A stretch of DNA of 12,769 bases from Rhodothermales bacterium (GTDB taxonomy: Bacteria; Bacteroidota; Rhodothermia; Rhodothermales; VXPQ01), in assembly GCA_028283985.1 (NCBI GenBank), contig JANQSQ010000557.1, forward strand, positions 1 through 12,769. Reading direction: 5' to 3'. This document shows, one piece after another, positions 1 to 7,142 of this stretch (its first letter is position 1; each line of letters begins with the position of its first letter). The position numbers and the translations under genes were made by a program. The notes below the pieces were generated by a model. That model was not told where the DNA came from, made no database searches, and saw only the letters and a list, made by a program, of their open reading frames with translations.

Positions 1-312
1 GTCCCACGCCATGTAGTACCGGGTGCGCAGATCATCCTCCAGGGCAGGTTCGTCCGGAGCCTGATCCGTCAGACGGTTGCGGGCGCCGCCGTCGTACCAG
101 GACGCATGGCGCAGGCGGTAGATATCCCACACGCCGTCATGATGGGCCGCCTCCTTCCATTCGTCGAGGTTCCCGTCGATCGCGGGAGCATCCGCAAGAT
201 ACGGTACGTGAAGAGGCGGGGGTTCTACCAGCGTCTGGCCCTGTGCATGCGGAGCGAAAAAGGGCAGGAGAACAACGAGGGTGACGATCGGGGCAAAAGC
301 AAAGCGGGACAT
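1..312 (-). CDS. Secreted CBM9-like carbohydrate-binding protein, N-terminal part (cut by window edge)
   Basis: An open frame of 104 codons runs from an ATG at 312 to the left edge without a stop, so only the N-terminus is present. Residues 1 to about 25 form a signal peptide: a short basic start (MSRF), a hydrophobic run (IVTLVVLLPFF) and a likely AQG cleavage region. The mature part contains APAIDGNLDEWKEA at about residues 42-55. This is the typical opening of carbohydrate-binding module family 9 (DOMON-like) domains in exported proteins of sugar degraders. Sequence after about residue 60 (WDIYRLRHASWYDGG) fits no motif I know, and any catalytic domain would lie outside the window. It lies 421 bases downstream of the isomerase-like gene and a MITE-like element sits between them, so it may have its own promoter. 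The family call rests on one motif and the signal peptide. Confidence 0.7.
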   Translation of the reverse strand, partial: MSRFAFAPIVTLVVLLPFFAPHAQGQTLVEPPPLHVPYLADAPAIDGNLDEWKEAAHHDGVWDIYRLRHASWYDGGARNRLTDQAPDEPALEDDLRTRYYMAWD

Positions 313-368
313 GGTCGTAATCTCAGGAAAGAGCATCTACGGCAAGTACGTCGCCAGATCAGTGTAAA

Positions 369-622
369 GGAACCTCTGATTAAATCCACTTCGATCAGCG
401 CTTCGCGTACGCAGGCAAAGGACACCATGATCCCACGGCTGAAATCAGCAGTAAACGTTGCGAATTCGCGGCGCGGCATTCGCGAAGCGCCCTTCGGGAG
501 GCATCGAGGCGGGCGCTGGCTGTGTCATTCCTCATTATGTGGGGCCTGCCACATTGCTTCGTCATTCCTTGCCAGCGCACCCCTCGATGCCTCTGAACTT
601 TGTCGATTTAATCAAAGGTTCC
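369..622. mobile_element. MITE-like non-autonomous element, 254 bp, with 18-bp terminal inverted repeats
   Basis: The left end reads GGAACCTCTGATTAAATC (369-386). The right end, read inward on the opposite strand from 622 to 605, is GGAACCTTTGATTAAATC, a match at 17 of 18 positions. The four bases outside each end are TAAA (365-368 and 623-626), consistent with a target-site duplication. The interior has no credible ORF but contains a second, internal inverted repeat (498-520 with 571-593). Small size, terminal repeats, flanking duplication and no transposase are the definition of a MITE. I cannot assign the parent insertion-sequence family. A 4-bp A/T-rich target duplication would be compatible with IS5-like elements, but that is a guess. 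Confidence 0.72.
498..593. repeat. Internal long hairpin inside the MITE-like element
   Basis: Arm 498-520 (starting GAGGCATCGAGG, ending GCGCTGGC) pairs with 571-593 at 21 of 23 positions. Within the loop a further dyad, ATGTGG at 537-542 and CCACAT at 549-554, can stack on top. GTCATTCCT also occurs twice in the loop, at 524-532 and 561-569. If transcribed, the segment would fold into one long branched stem on either strand. Confidence 0.65.
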
Positions 623-658
623 TAAACGGGACGTCATGACAATGCAGGCTACACGAAA

Positions 659-694
659 AGAACAATAAAACAAAATCTGTCGGCAGAAACGCCG
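659..694 (-). terminator. Possible rho-independent terminator after the isomerase-like gene
   Basis: Read on the minus strand, downstream of the isomerase-like stop at 734, CGGC-GTTTCT-GCCG (694-681) can form a 4-bp stem. It is followed by a U-rich tract (TTTTGTTTTATTGTTCTTTT, 676-657). The tract is convincing but the stem is short, so the call is tentative. Confidence 0.3.
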
Positions 695-761
695 GGTTTC
701 GCGCGGTGCGAAGGTCAGCAGGAACACCAGTTTTCACGCCGGCACGAAGGTCCGCAGGTAC
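695..761 (-). repeat. Imperfect 36-bp tandem duplication at the 3' end of the isomerase-like gene
   Basis: Two segments 36 bases apart (695-725 and 731-761) align imperfectly. On the minus strand the gene copy reads GTACCTGCGGACCTTCG and the downstream copy GTTCCTGCTGACCTTCG, with weaker similarity continuing for about a dozen bases. The first copy encodes the C-terminal tail (YLRTFVPA) and the stop codon. The second lies just after the stop and would read VFLLTFAP in the same frame. It looks like a small slippage or duplication product. Confidence 0.55.
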
Positions 762-1651
762 GCTGCACTCTGACGCAGAGACAATTTTCTCGCCTCCAGC
801 GAATGTTCGTACGCGCGATCCTCCACCTCCACGCAAACCGGGCCGTCGTATCCGGTGTCGGTCAATACAGAGAAAAAACGCCCCCAGTCCACATCGCCGA
901 GCCCGGGCAGTTTGGGCGTATGGTACTCAAGGGGCGTGGCGAGAATGCCTACCTCGTCCAGCCGATTCCGGTCGAGGCGCACATCCTTGGCATGCACATG
1001 AAAAAGACGGTCGGCGAAAGTGCGCAAAGGGCGCAGGCAGTCCATCTGCTGCCAGATCATATGAGACGGATCGTAATTCAGCCCGAACCGGTCGCTGGGA
1101 ATGTCCTCGAACATGCGGCGCCATATCGCCGGACTGTACGCAAGATTCTTGCCCCCCGGCCATTCGTCCTGCGTGAAAAGCATGGGCCAGTTCTCGATGG
1201 CGATACGCACCCCGTGCTCCTCCGCAAACGCGACGAGCGGCCTCCATACGGCCAGAAACCGCGGCCATTGGTCCTCGACAGACCGGGCCGGATCGCGCCC
1301 CGTGAAGGTGTTCACGAGGTCTACTCCGAGCAGCGAGGCGGCGCGCACGACATTCCGGATATGTTCGACGTACACGGCGGATTCGTCCGGATCGGGCACG
1401 AGCGGATTGGGATAATACCCGAGCCCGCTGATTCCCACCCCCGCATCTTCGACCACCGCGCGCACCTGCCGGGCGTCCGATTCGGAAAAGTCCGTCGCAT
1501 CGATGTGGGTAACGCCCGCGTAGCGGCGCTCCGCTTTGCCCCGGGGCCAGCAAAGCAACTCCACGCAGTCGTAGCCCTCTTCTGCGGCCGTCTCGACAAC
1601 GCCCTGCAAGTCAAGTTCCGCGAGAATAGCGCTTACGAACCCGAGTTTCAT
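734..1651 (-). CDS. Sugar phosphate isomerase/epimerase-family protein (xylose isomerase-like TIM barrel)
   Basis: This 305-residue protein is of the usual length for the family and has no signal peptide, so it is probably cytoplasmic. Glu153 (in IAIENWP), Asp194 (in LNYDPSHM), His218 or His220 (in FHVHAKDV) and Glu275 (in VCVEVED) sit in the order of the divalent-metal ligands of xylose-isomerase-like TIM barrels. Members include sugar epimerases, hydroxypyruvate isomerase, inosose dehydratase and the TIM-barrel subunit of C-glycoside deglycosidases that act on 3-oxo-glycosides. The exact reaction cannot be read from the sequence. The start is fixed by a 4-base ATGA overlap with the upstream Gfo/Idh/MocA gene, implying translational coupling. 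The frame stays open upstream to about 2509, but that part runs over the neighbouring gene in another frame. The conserved protein begins at MKLGFVSAIL. The substrate is probably the keto product of its neighbour (inference). Confidence 0.88.
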   Translation of the reverse strand: MKLGFVSAILAELDLQGVVETAAEEGYDCVELLCWPRGKAERRYAGVTHIDATDFSESDARQVRAVVEDAGVGISGLGYYPNPLVPDPDESAVYVEHIRNVVRAASLLGVDLVNTFTGRDPARSVEDQWPRFLAVWRPLVAFAEEHGVRIAIENWPMLFTQDEWPGGKNLAYSPAIWRRMFEDIPSDRFGLNYDPSHMIWQQMDCLRPLRTFADRLFHVHAKDVRLDRNRLDEVGILATPLEYHTPKLPGLGDVDWGRFFSVLTDTGYDGPVCVEVEDRAYEHSLEARKLSLRQSAAYLRTFVPA

Positions 1652-2781
1652 ATCGTTATCCAGCAGGCTTCCCGGTGACTCTCGAGAATGGCGTCGCACA
1701 ACACGATCTCCTTGTGCCCCTCTTCGAACGAAGGATACAGCCGCTCGCCCGAACCGCCGCTTTCCACCGCCTCGTAAAACGCGCGGAAACAGTGTTTGAA
1801 CGTATCCGCGAAGCCTTCGTTGTGCCCGCCGGGGTAGCTGGTGAAGCGTCCGGGGAGATCGTGCAGCAGCGCCGGATCCCGGACCAGCGCTTCGCTGGGC
1901 ACATTGCGGCGCCCCACCTGGAGTTCGTTGGGGAACTGGCTGCTCCAGAAAACCGACTGCTCTGCGCCGGAGATTTCGTACCGCAGGCAGTTCTTGTATC
2001 CCGCCGTAACCTGGGAAACCCACAGGCTGCCCCGGGCGCCCCCCTTGAAACGGAAAAGCACGCTGCCGCAATCTTCCGTGTCGATTTCGATCGCTTCCGT
2101 ATCCCCTTCGTAGGTCCCGCTGAATGTCTGGACCTCGCCTGTGGGCCGCTTGCGTACGGGATGCACGATCTTCAGATCCGCCAGTACCGCCTCGACCTCC
2201 AGCCCCGTCATGGACGTCACGAGATCGATCCAGTGCGTGCCGATGTCGGATACGGCGCGCAGCGGGCCGCCCTTGTCGGACAGTACGCGCCAGTTGTAGT
2301 CCGTATCGTACAACAGCCAGTCCTGTACATAACTGCCCACCACCGAGTGCAGTGCGCCCAGTTCCCCGCCGGCGATCATGCTCCGGACCTGCAGGTTCAT
2401 CGGATAGAACCGCTGATTGTAGCATACGCCTGCTTCCAGCCCCGATGCGCTTGCAGCCTCTACCAGCGCCGCCGATTCCCCTGCATTCATGGCGAGCGGC
2501 TTCTCGCACATCACATGCTTGCCGGCTTCGAGCGCGCGCATGGAATACTCGTAATGCAACACATTCGGCAAGGCAAGATGCACAGACTGCACATCCGGAT
2601 CGGCAAGCACTTCGTCGAGACTTGCATAGGCCCTCGGCAAGCCCATAGCAAGGCGGGCCTGTTCGGAGCGTTCCGGGCTGCTCCCGAGAATGCCCGTCAC
2701 ATGAACATTTTCCAGCCGCCGGAGGGCCTCGACATGTACGGGGCCGATGAATCCGGAGCCGGCTACGGCTACTCCAGTCAT
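1648..2781 (-). CDS. Gfo/Idh/MocA-family oxidoreductase (cytoplasmic)
   Basis: This 377-residue NAD(P)-dependent dehydrogenase of the glucose-fructose oxidoreductase/inositol dehydrogenase/MocA family has a typical length. The Rossmann dinucleotide motif is G8-S-G-F-I-G13. The catalytic-lysine signature EKP is at 93-95 (HVMCEKPLA). SDIGTHWIDL (178-187) supplies the Asp179 and His183 expected near the substrate. The family oxidises sugar or cyclitol hydroxyls, in several cases at C3 of glycosides (for example ThuB with trehalose and DgpA with C-glycosides). No signal peptide is visible. It starts 4 bases after the aldo/keto reductase stop and overlaps the TIM-barrel gene by 4 bases, so the three are almost certainly co-transcribed and act in one pathway. 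There is no obvious Shine-Dalgarno sequence, so it may be translated by re-initiation. The substrate is unknown; 3-dehydrogenation of a glycoside is inferred from context. Confidence 0.92.
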   Translation of the reverse strand: MTGVAVAGSGFIGPVHVEALRRLENVHVTGILGSSPERSEQARLAMGLPRAYASLDEVLADPDVQSVHLALPNVLHYEYSMRALEAGKHVMCEKPLAMNAGESAALVEAASASGLEAGVCYNQRFYPMNLQVRSMIAGGELGALHSVVGSYVQDWLLYDTDYNWRVLSDKGGPLRAVSDIGTHWIDLVTSMTGLEVEAVLADLKIVHPVRKRPTGEVQTFSGTYEGDTEAIEIDTEDCGSVLFRFKGGARGSLWVSQVTAGYKNCLRYEISGAEQSVFWSSQFPNELQVGRRNVPSEALVRDPALLHDLPGRFTSYPGGHNEGFADTFKHCFRAFYEAVESGGSGERLYPSFEEGHKEIVLCDAILESHREACWITI

Positions 2782-2785
2782 TGTT

Positions 2786-3748
2786 TTATCGCAACCATGC
2801 TTTTTTGACGTCGGGATTGCCGGCCGTGTTCAGCATATCCATCTGATCGTCGGACAATTGCACATCCACGGCGCCCAGATTTTCCTCCAGTTGCTCGACC
2901 CGGCTGCCGCCGAAGAGCGGGAGAATTTCGTTTCGGAGCATCCAGGCGATAAGGATCTGGTTCGGGGTGGCGTCCACTTCCGCGGCGACGCTCCGGAGCG
3001 CCGCAAGGCGCTCGTCCGATTCCGGCCCGGCAAACTGGGCGGGCACAGGCCGGTCGTCCCGCGTGTAGGCCCCCTGCAACAGCACGGAATACCCGATGAG
3101 GGTGATCCCGTGATGGCGGCAATACCGCTTCATGTCTTCGGTGACGAAGATTTGCGGACCGAAATCGGCGCCGTGACGAGGACGCAGATAGGTAAAGCGC
3201 TGCTCCACGGCCTGATACGGCGTCCAGCCCCGCTCCTCGGCCAGCTTGCCCGCCTCGGCAATGCGCCAGAGCCACACGTTGCTCGCGCCGATCGTGCGCA
3301 CCTTGCCCTTCCGAATCAGCCGGTGGAATGCCTCCATGGTTTCTTCCATGGGGGTATCGAAGTCGTCCCGGTGAGCATAGTAGACATCGATGTAATCGGT
3401 CTGCAGACGGGCGAGGCTTTTCTCGCATTCCCGTTCGATTTCGTCGGCGGAGAGGCCGCCGTCGCTTCCGGGATAATCGAATCCCAGTTTGGAGGAGATC
3501 TGAATCTTGTCGCGGACCCCGCGCTCCTTCATCCATTGGCCGATTGTCGTTTCGCTCTCGCCTCCGGAGCAGCCTTCAACCCAGCTTGAATAGAAATTGG
3601 CTGTGTCGAGAAACGTGCCGCCCCGATCGTAGAACAGGTCGAACAAGGTAAAGGATGTTTCGCGGTCGATGCGGCTGCCGATCAGGTCCGTCCCGTAGGA
3701 CAGCGCAGACACTTCCACATCGCTATGACCGAGTTTCCAGGTTTTCAT
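2786..3748 (-). CDS. Aldo/keto reductase
   Basis: This 320-residue protein is of normal length for the family and has the full catalytic tetrad: Asp48 (FLDTANFY), Tyr53, Lys87 (SSKLGF) and His126 (YYAHRDD). Other hallmarks are GKVRTIGASN and a C-terminal FGGSRVEQLEENLGA cofactor-binding segment. Aldo/keto reductases are NAD(P)H-dependent carbonyl/alcohol oxidoreductases. Many related bacterial members sit with Gfo/Idh/MocA enzymes and act on sugar aldehydes or ketones. No signal peptide is present. It is the first gene of the tight AKR-dehydrogenase-TIM-barrel set, with a 4-base spacer to the next gene and 127 bases separating it from the large ThuA fusion upstream. In this setting it could reduce a keto-sugar or its aldehyde cleavage product and recycle cofactor (inference). 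The start at 3748 matches the family N-terminus (MKTWKLGHSDVEVSALSYGT). Confidence 0.92.
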   Translation of the reverse strand: MKTWKLGHSDVEVSALSYGTDLIGSRIDRETSFTLFDLFYDRGGTFLDTANFYSSWVEGCSGGESETTIGQWMKERGVRDKIQISSKLGFDYPGSDGGLSADEIERECEKSLARLQTDYIDVYYAHRDDFDTPMEETMEAFHRLIRKGKVRTIGASNVWLWRIAEAGKLAEERGWTPYQAVEQRFTYLRPRHGADFGPQIFVTEDMKRYCRHHGITLIGYSVLLQGAYTRDDRPVPAQFAGPESDERLAALRSVAAEVDATPNQILIAWMLRNEILPLFGGSRVEQLEENLGAVDVQLSDDQMDMLNTAGNPDVKKAWLR

Positions 3749-3794
3749 GAGGATGGTACAGGGATGGCTATTTGTGAAAAAGAACGAATATCGT

Positions 3795-3825
3795 GTATAT
3801 GTACAGGTGGTCGAGCCTGTGTCAA
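3795..3825 (-). promoter_or_regulatory. Possible promoter for the AKR-dehydrogenase-TIM-barrel operon
   Basis: In the 127-base gap before the aldo/keto reductase, the minus strand carries TTGACA (3825-3820). It is followed by an A/T-rich ACATATAC patch around 3802-3795, at 17-20 bases spacing depending on which hexamer is taken as -10. The -35 box is a perfect match to the general consensus but the -10 is poor. If the organism uses a Bacteroidota-type primary sigma factor, the rules differ and the match may mean little. Confidence 0.28.
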
Positions 3826-3875
3826 ACCGAATGGCGCGTAAAGCATCAGGGTACCGTGGGACATGCGCACACGCA

Positions 3876-6800
3876 TCAATACAATATGGATATCCCGACT
3901 CCTGGACGGGTAGTGGCGCCGGGCCCTTCGAACTCGATCCGATCGAACCGGGCTACCGTTCCCCGCTCGGGCCCCTCGAACACGATATACAGATCGTGCG
4001 CTCCTTCCGGGGCTTCGATCGGAAGGGTGTAAGGCATCCAGTGAATGACGGGCGGTCCGTCCTCGCGTTCCTCGACACGGGATTCTTCGGGAGGCGCAAT
4101 AGCCGTTTCCACCAGAATCGGTCCGTCGGCGGCGTCCAGCCTTACCTGCATGGCCCCCTCCGCTTCGGGCAAAATATACAACGTGAGCGCATTGTCGCCG
4201 TGCAGATTCATGGAGGCAAACGACACATACTCCGCATGCCCCAGTTCGACATACACGTCGGTCTCGTCCGGGAATTGGGGACGCTGGCGATTGCCCGTGA
4301 TGACCAGATTGTCTCCTTCGCCCATTGAGCGGTTTTCCGCCTGCACCACATTCGGGTACAGGATCACCTCGTCCGACGACGTAAGCGCGGGCGTACCCGA
4401 GTCCGTGTAGCTCGCCATCAGGCGTACGTACCGGTCTATAATGTACGGCCCGTTGCCAGGATCGGGCACTACGTTGAACGCGCCGGTATTACCCCGATGC
4501 ATGTGCAGCGGACGTTCATGGGTGTCATGTCCAAGAAAGGGTTGCAGGGTAACGCGCGCACCCGGACTGGCCAACATGCCTTCCTCCTCGTCAAGTACCT
4601 GTACTTCATAGGGCACCGACGTATTCATGGGCACAATCCCCCCGAAGGGCGGCCATGCGATGGACACTTTGGGCGCCGTGTTGCCGGCGGTAACCGTTAC
4701 TTCCGTTTCCGAAACCATGCCTTTGGCGTCCGTCACCGCGAGGCGGGCCGTATGCGTTCCGAGCTCGGCGTAGATATGCTCGGCGGTCGGCGTTTCGGCG
4801 TCCGCAACGCCGTCTCCGTTGAAATCCCAGGAAAAATGCAGCTCGCCCCCGTTACGGGATGCGGAAGCCGACCCGTCGAAGGCCACGGCAAGCGGCGCCG
4901 GACCAGACAAGGGTTCTGCGGTCGCAAGGGCTTCCGGCGGACGTTTTTCATTTCCGTAATAATCAATGCGGACCAGTTGTCCGTCGCGATTATGCCCCCA
5001 GAATTCCTGCCCCCACTCCAGCACGTACAACGTCTGGTCCGGCCCCAGCGCAATATCGACCGGGCGGGTATACGGAATTTCGGGAGTAAACGCCGTGATC
5101 TCCATGGCGTCTCCGTGCTCGTCGTTGAGCACTTCCTGAATCCAGTTACGCGCCCATTCAAACAGGATCACCTTGCCGTCATAGTATTCGGGAAGCGCAT
5201 GGGGCCCTGCTATCTCCGGGTCGTAATGATAAACGAATCCGGGGGCCGCGGACATGCCTCCCAGGCCCATTTCAGGAAATTCCTCCGACGGACCATAGCT
5301 GTAGTATATCCAGGCCGGTTGCGCAGGAGGGAGTTCGCGCAATCCCGTGTTGTTCGGAGAATCGTTGATGGGATTTTCCGGAGTGTACCAGTCGCCGTAT
5401 TCCTCCGTCTCGAAATTCAGATCGCGGTACGGTGCATTCGGCCCGACGAAATAGGGCCAGCCGAAGAATCCGGGCGTCTTCGCCTGTCCGAACTCCTCCA
5501 TTCCCTGCGGCAATTTGTCTTCGACATACTGATTTCCCGGCCCCACATCGCCCCAATAGAGCCAACCTGTTTCCGGGTCTACCGTATAGCGCCACGGATT
5601 CCGGTGCCCCATCGTGTAGATTTCCGGACGGGTGAGCGGATCGTCATCCTCGAACAGGTTGCCTTCAGGGATTGTGTACGAGCCGTCCGGTTGCGGACGA
5701 ATGCGCAGGATTTTCCCGCGCAGGTCGTTCGTGTTGGCCGTAGTTCGTTGCGCATCGTAGAGCGCGCGGCCCGGACGTTCATCGGTGCGCGGGGCGCTCC
5801 CTCCCGTGTTGTCCCCCGTGGACAACCAGAGGTTGCCGTCCTCGTCGAAATGAAGTTCTCCGGCGCTATGGCAACAAAGGTCGCGCTGCATGAACACCTC
5901 CAGCACAATGACTTCGCTGCCCATATCCAGCCGATTTCCCCGCATGGTGAAGCGAGACAGCCGATTCGGATCCTGACTGAGCGGCATGTAATAAAAATAG
6001 ACCCAGTTGTTTTCCTCGAAATTCGGGTCGAGCGCAATGCCCAGCAAGCCGTCCTCGATCTTCATGGAAGTGGGAATCCAGCCCGCCATGACCGTCGCCT
6101 CGATGGACGGGTCCCATATCTTGACCGCTCCATCCCGTTCGATCCAGAACACGCGCCCATCCGGCGCCACCTCGAGTTGCATGGGGTACGTCGTATCGTC
6201 GTCAAGCACGACCTCCTCGTAGGATCCTTTCAGTGTAACCCCAACGTCCCCGTCTACACGGCCCGCCGCCCACAGAATAGCCTGGAGCAAGTGCTCGCGG
6301 AACAGCGGCTCCCCGTAGCTTTCCGAAGTATGGCCGCCGCCGGTGTAAAAAGCCCGCCCCCCGTCGAATTCGTGCGCCCATACGATGGGGTGATCGTCGC
6401 CCATCTTGCCGCCCTCGTAACTCTTTTCCACAAGAGTAGCCAACACATGCACCTGGCCGCGCGGATTCGCCTTGTAGTCGTACCACTCGTCCGTGCGCAT
6501 CCAGCGCCCCGGCAGATGCGCCGTGGCGGGAAACGCACGATCTAGCACGGCGATATCGGCCTCCTGAATGTGCGGGTGGCTATCGAAATAGGCTCCCACA
6601 AGCTCGCCGTACCAGGCCCAGCCGTATTCGGTATCCGCCGCCGCATGCACGCCGACATACCCGCCGCCTTCCCGGATGTATTGCTCGAAGGCCGCCTGCT
6701 GCTCGTCATTGAGCACATCGCCTGTCGTGTTCAGGAACACCACCGCGCCGTAGGCGGCCAAAGCCGGCCAGACGAACGCCGTACTGTCTTCCGTGTGCAT

Positions 6801-7070
6801 GACCGAGAAACCGTGCTCCTCGCCGATCTCCCGGAGCGCCTGGACGCCGTCTTCAATAGAACTGTGACGAAATCCCGCCGTTTTGCTGAAAACAAGGACG
6901 GACAGATCATCCGTGTCCTGTGCCACAGCCTCGTCCTGTGCGTCGCCCTGATCCTGAGCAGCGGCCGGTTTTTCGAAAAGAACCGGTCCTGCCGCAAGCA
7001 AGCAGGAAACAAGAAAAACAAAAGACAGATGGGGGCCGCGCCCCCGATGTATTGGTTCGTCGTTCACCAT
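3876..7070 (-). CDS. Secreted ThuA - PQQ-type sorbosone dehydrogenase propeller - PKD - CBM6-like fusion protein
   Basis: This protein has 1064 residues. A signal peptide covers about 1-38 (hydrophobic LSFVFLVSCLLAAGPVLF, then PAAAQD), followed by a short acidic linker. A ThuA-like domain spans about 55-275, with VLVFSKTAGFRH, GGGYVGVHAAADTEY and FYTGGGHTSE. A glucose/sorbosone dehydrogenase-type six-bladed propeller spans about 285-705, with LLGIALDPNF, CCHSAGELHFDEDGNLWLSTGD, GHRNPWR and VDIALGPDQTLYVLEWG. A PKD domain spans about 711-796 (FSWDFNGDGVAD). A linker leads to a CBM6-like beta-sandwich at about 905-1050 (VQAENRS ... ARFDRIEFEGPG). There is no CxxCH, so the cytochrome c domain often fused to such propellers is missing and an electron acceptor must come from elsewhere. 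The protein should act in the periplasm or outside, probably on carbohydrate. Propellers of this type can also be non-catalytic. Its first 276 residues match the neighbouring stand-alone ThuA protein. Confidence 0.9.
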   Translation of the reverse strand: MVNDEPIHRGRGPHLSFVFLVSCLLAAGPVLFEKPAAAQDQGDAQDEAVAQDTDDLSVLVFSKTAGFRHSSIEDGVQALREIGEEHGFSVMHTEDSTAFVWPALAAYGAVVFLNTTGDVLNDEQQAAFEQYIREGGGYVGVHAAADTEYGWAWYGELVGAYFDSHPHIQEADIAVLDRAFPATAHLPGRWMRTDEWYDYKANPRGQVHVLATLVEKSYEGGKMGDDHPIVWAHEFDGGRAFYTGGGHTSESYGEPLFREHLLQAILWAAGRVDGDVGVTLKGSYEEVVLDDDTTYPMQLEVAPDGRVFWIERDGAVKIWDPSIEATVMAGWIPTSMKIEDGLLGIALDPNFEENNWVYFYYMPLSQDPNRLSRFTMRGNRLDMGSEVIVLEVFMQRDLCCHSAGELHFDEDGNLWLSTGDNTGGSAPRTDERPGRALYDAQRTTANTNDLRGKILRIRPQPDGSYTIPEGNLFEDDDPLTRPEIYTMGHRNPWRYTVDPETGWLYWGDVGPGNQYVEDKLPQGMEEFGQAKTPGFFGWPYFVGPNAPYRDLNFETEEYGDWYTPENPINDSPNNTGLRELPPAQPAWIYYSYGPSEEFPEMGLGGMSAAPGFVYHYDPEIAGPHALPEYYDGKVILFEWARNWIQEVLNDEHGDAMEITAFTPEIPYTRPVDIALGPDQTLYVLEWGQEFWGHNRDGQLVRIDYYGNEKRPPEALATAEPLSGPAPLAVAFDGSASASRNGGELHFSWDFNGDGVADAETPTAEHIYAELGTHTARLAVTDAKGMVSETEVTVTAGNTAPKVSIAWPPFGGIVPMNTSVPYEVQVLDEEEGMLASPGARVTLQPFLGHDTHERPLHMHRGNTGAFNVVPDPGNGPYIIDRYVRLMASYTDSGTPALTSSDEVILYPNVVQAENRSMGEGDNLVITGNRQRPQFPDETDVYVELGHAEYVSFASMNLHGDNALTLYILPEAEGAMQVRLDAADGPILVETAIAPPEESRVEEREDGPPVIHWMPYTLPIEAPEGAHDLYIVFEGPERGTVARFDRIEFEGPGATTRPGVGISILY

Positions 7071-7090
7071 ATTATGGTCTATTATGGTCT
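7071..7090 (-). repeat. Two tandem 10-bp copies directly before the ThuA-fusion start codon
   Basis: ATTATGGTCT occurs twice head to tail (7071-7080 and 7081-7090), so the minus strand reads AGACCATAAT twice immediately before the ATG at 7070. It occupies the position of the ribosome-binding site and leaves no Shine-Dalgarno sequence there. It is probably a slippage product; copy-number change could alter the leader length. Confidence 0.7.
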
Positions 7091-7101
7091 ACAATCGGAT
7101 C

Positions 7102-7142
7102 AGGAAATTCAGGCGTATCGGTGCGCCGGATTCAGTCCGGGC
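7102..7142 (-). repeat. Diverged remnant of the DUF1080 gene's 3' end
   Basis: Positions 7116-7135 match 8002-8021, the last codons of the upstream FG-GAP/DUF1080 gene, at 17 of 20 bases, with weaker similarity for about 7 more bases. In the old reading frame the remnant would read LNPAHRYA, compared with the true C-terminus LNPAYR. The stand-alone ThuA gene now runs into this remnant in a different frame and stops at the TGA inside it (7134-7132), giving its odd SPD tail. The precise boundaries toward 7102 are uncertain. Confidence 0.6.

Larger units (their letters stand above)
313..733. other. Intergenic region between the CBM9-like gene and the isomerase-like gene
   Basis: This stretch of about 420 bases has no convincing gene. 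Short open frames cross it but read through the inverted repeats and resemble no protein family. It holds a MITE-like element (369-622), a weak terminator candidate for the upstream operon (659-694, minus strand) and a diverged copy of the isomerase gene's 3' tail (695-725). The remaining 56 bases before the CBM9-like start (313-368) show no clear promoter or ribosome-binding site. Confidence 0.6.

Noticed and set aside
106..639. Plus-strand open frame crossing the CBM9-like start and the MITE-like element
   Set aside because: It runs through the terminal and internal inverted repeats and resembles no protein. The antisense signal-peptide protein at 1-312 explains the left part better.
1652..2509. 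Upstream extension of the isomerase-like frame (to 2509)
   Set aside because: The extension lies inside the Gfo/Idh/MocA gene in another frame and reads as Arg-rich nonsense. The real protein begins at MKLGFVSA at the ATGA overlap.
3863..3876. Small hairpin ATGCG-CACA-CGCAT at the end of the ThuA-fusion gene as a terminator
   Set aside because: The stem overlaps the stop codon and is not followed by a T-run on the minus strand, so it does not fit a rho-independent terminator.
5860..5880. CCH in the propeller considered as a haem-binding site
   Set aside because: The sequence is LCCHSAGE, not CxxCH. It corresponds to the conserved propeller segment before GELHFDEDG, so no cytochrome domain is claimed.
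4497..6545. Long plus-strand open frame opposite the ThuA-fusion gene
   Set aside because: It is antisense to a gene with clear ThuA, propeller, PKD and CBM6-like motifs. Its translation is rich in His, Arg and Val with no family motif, as expected for a shadow frame in GC-rich DNA.
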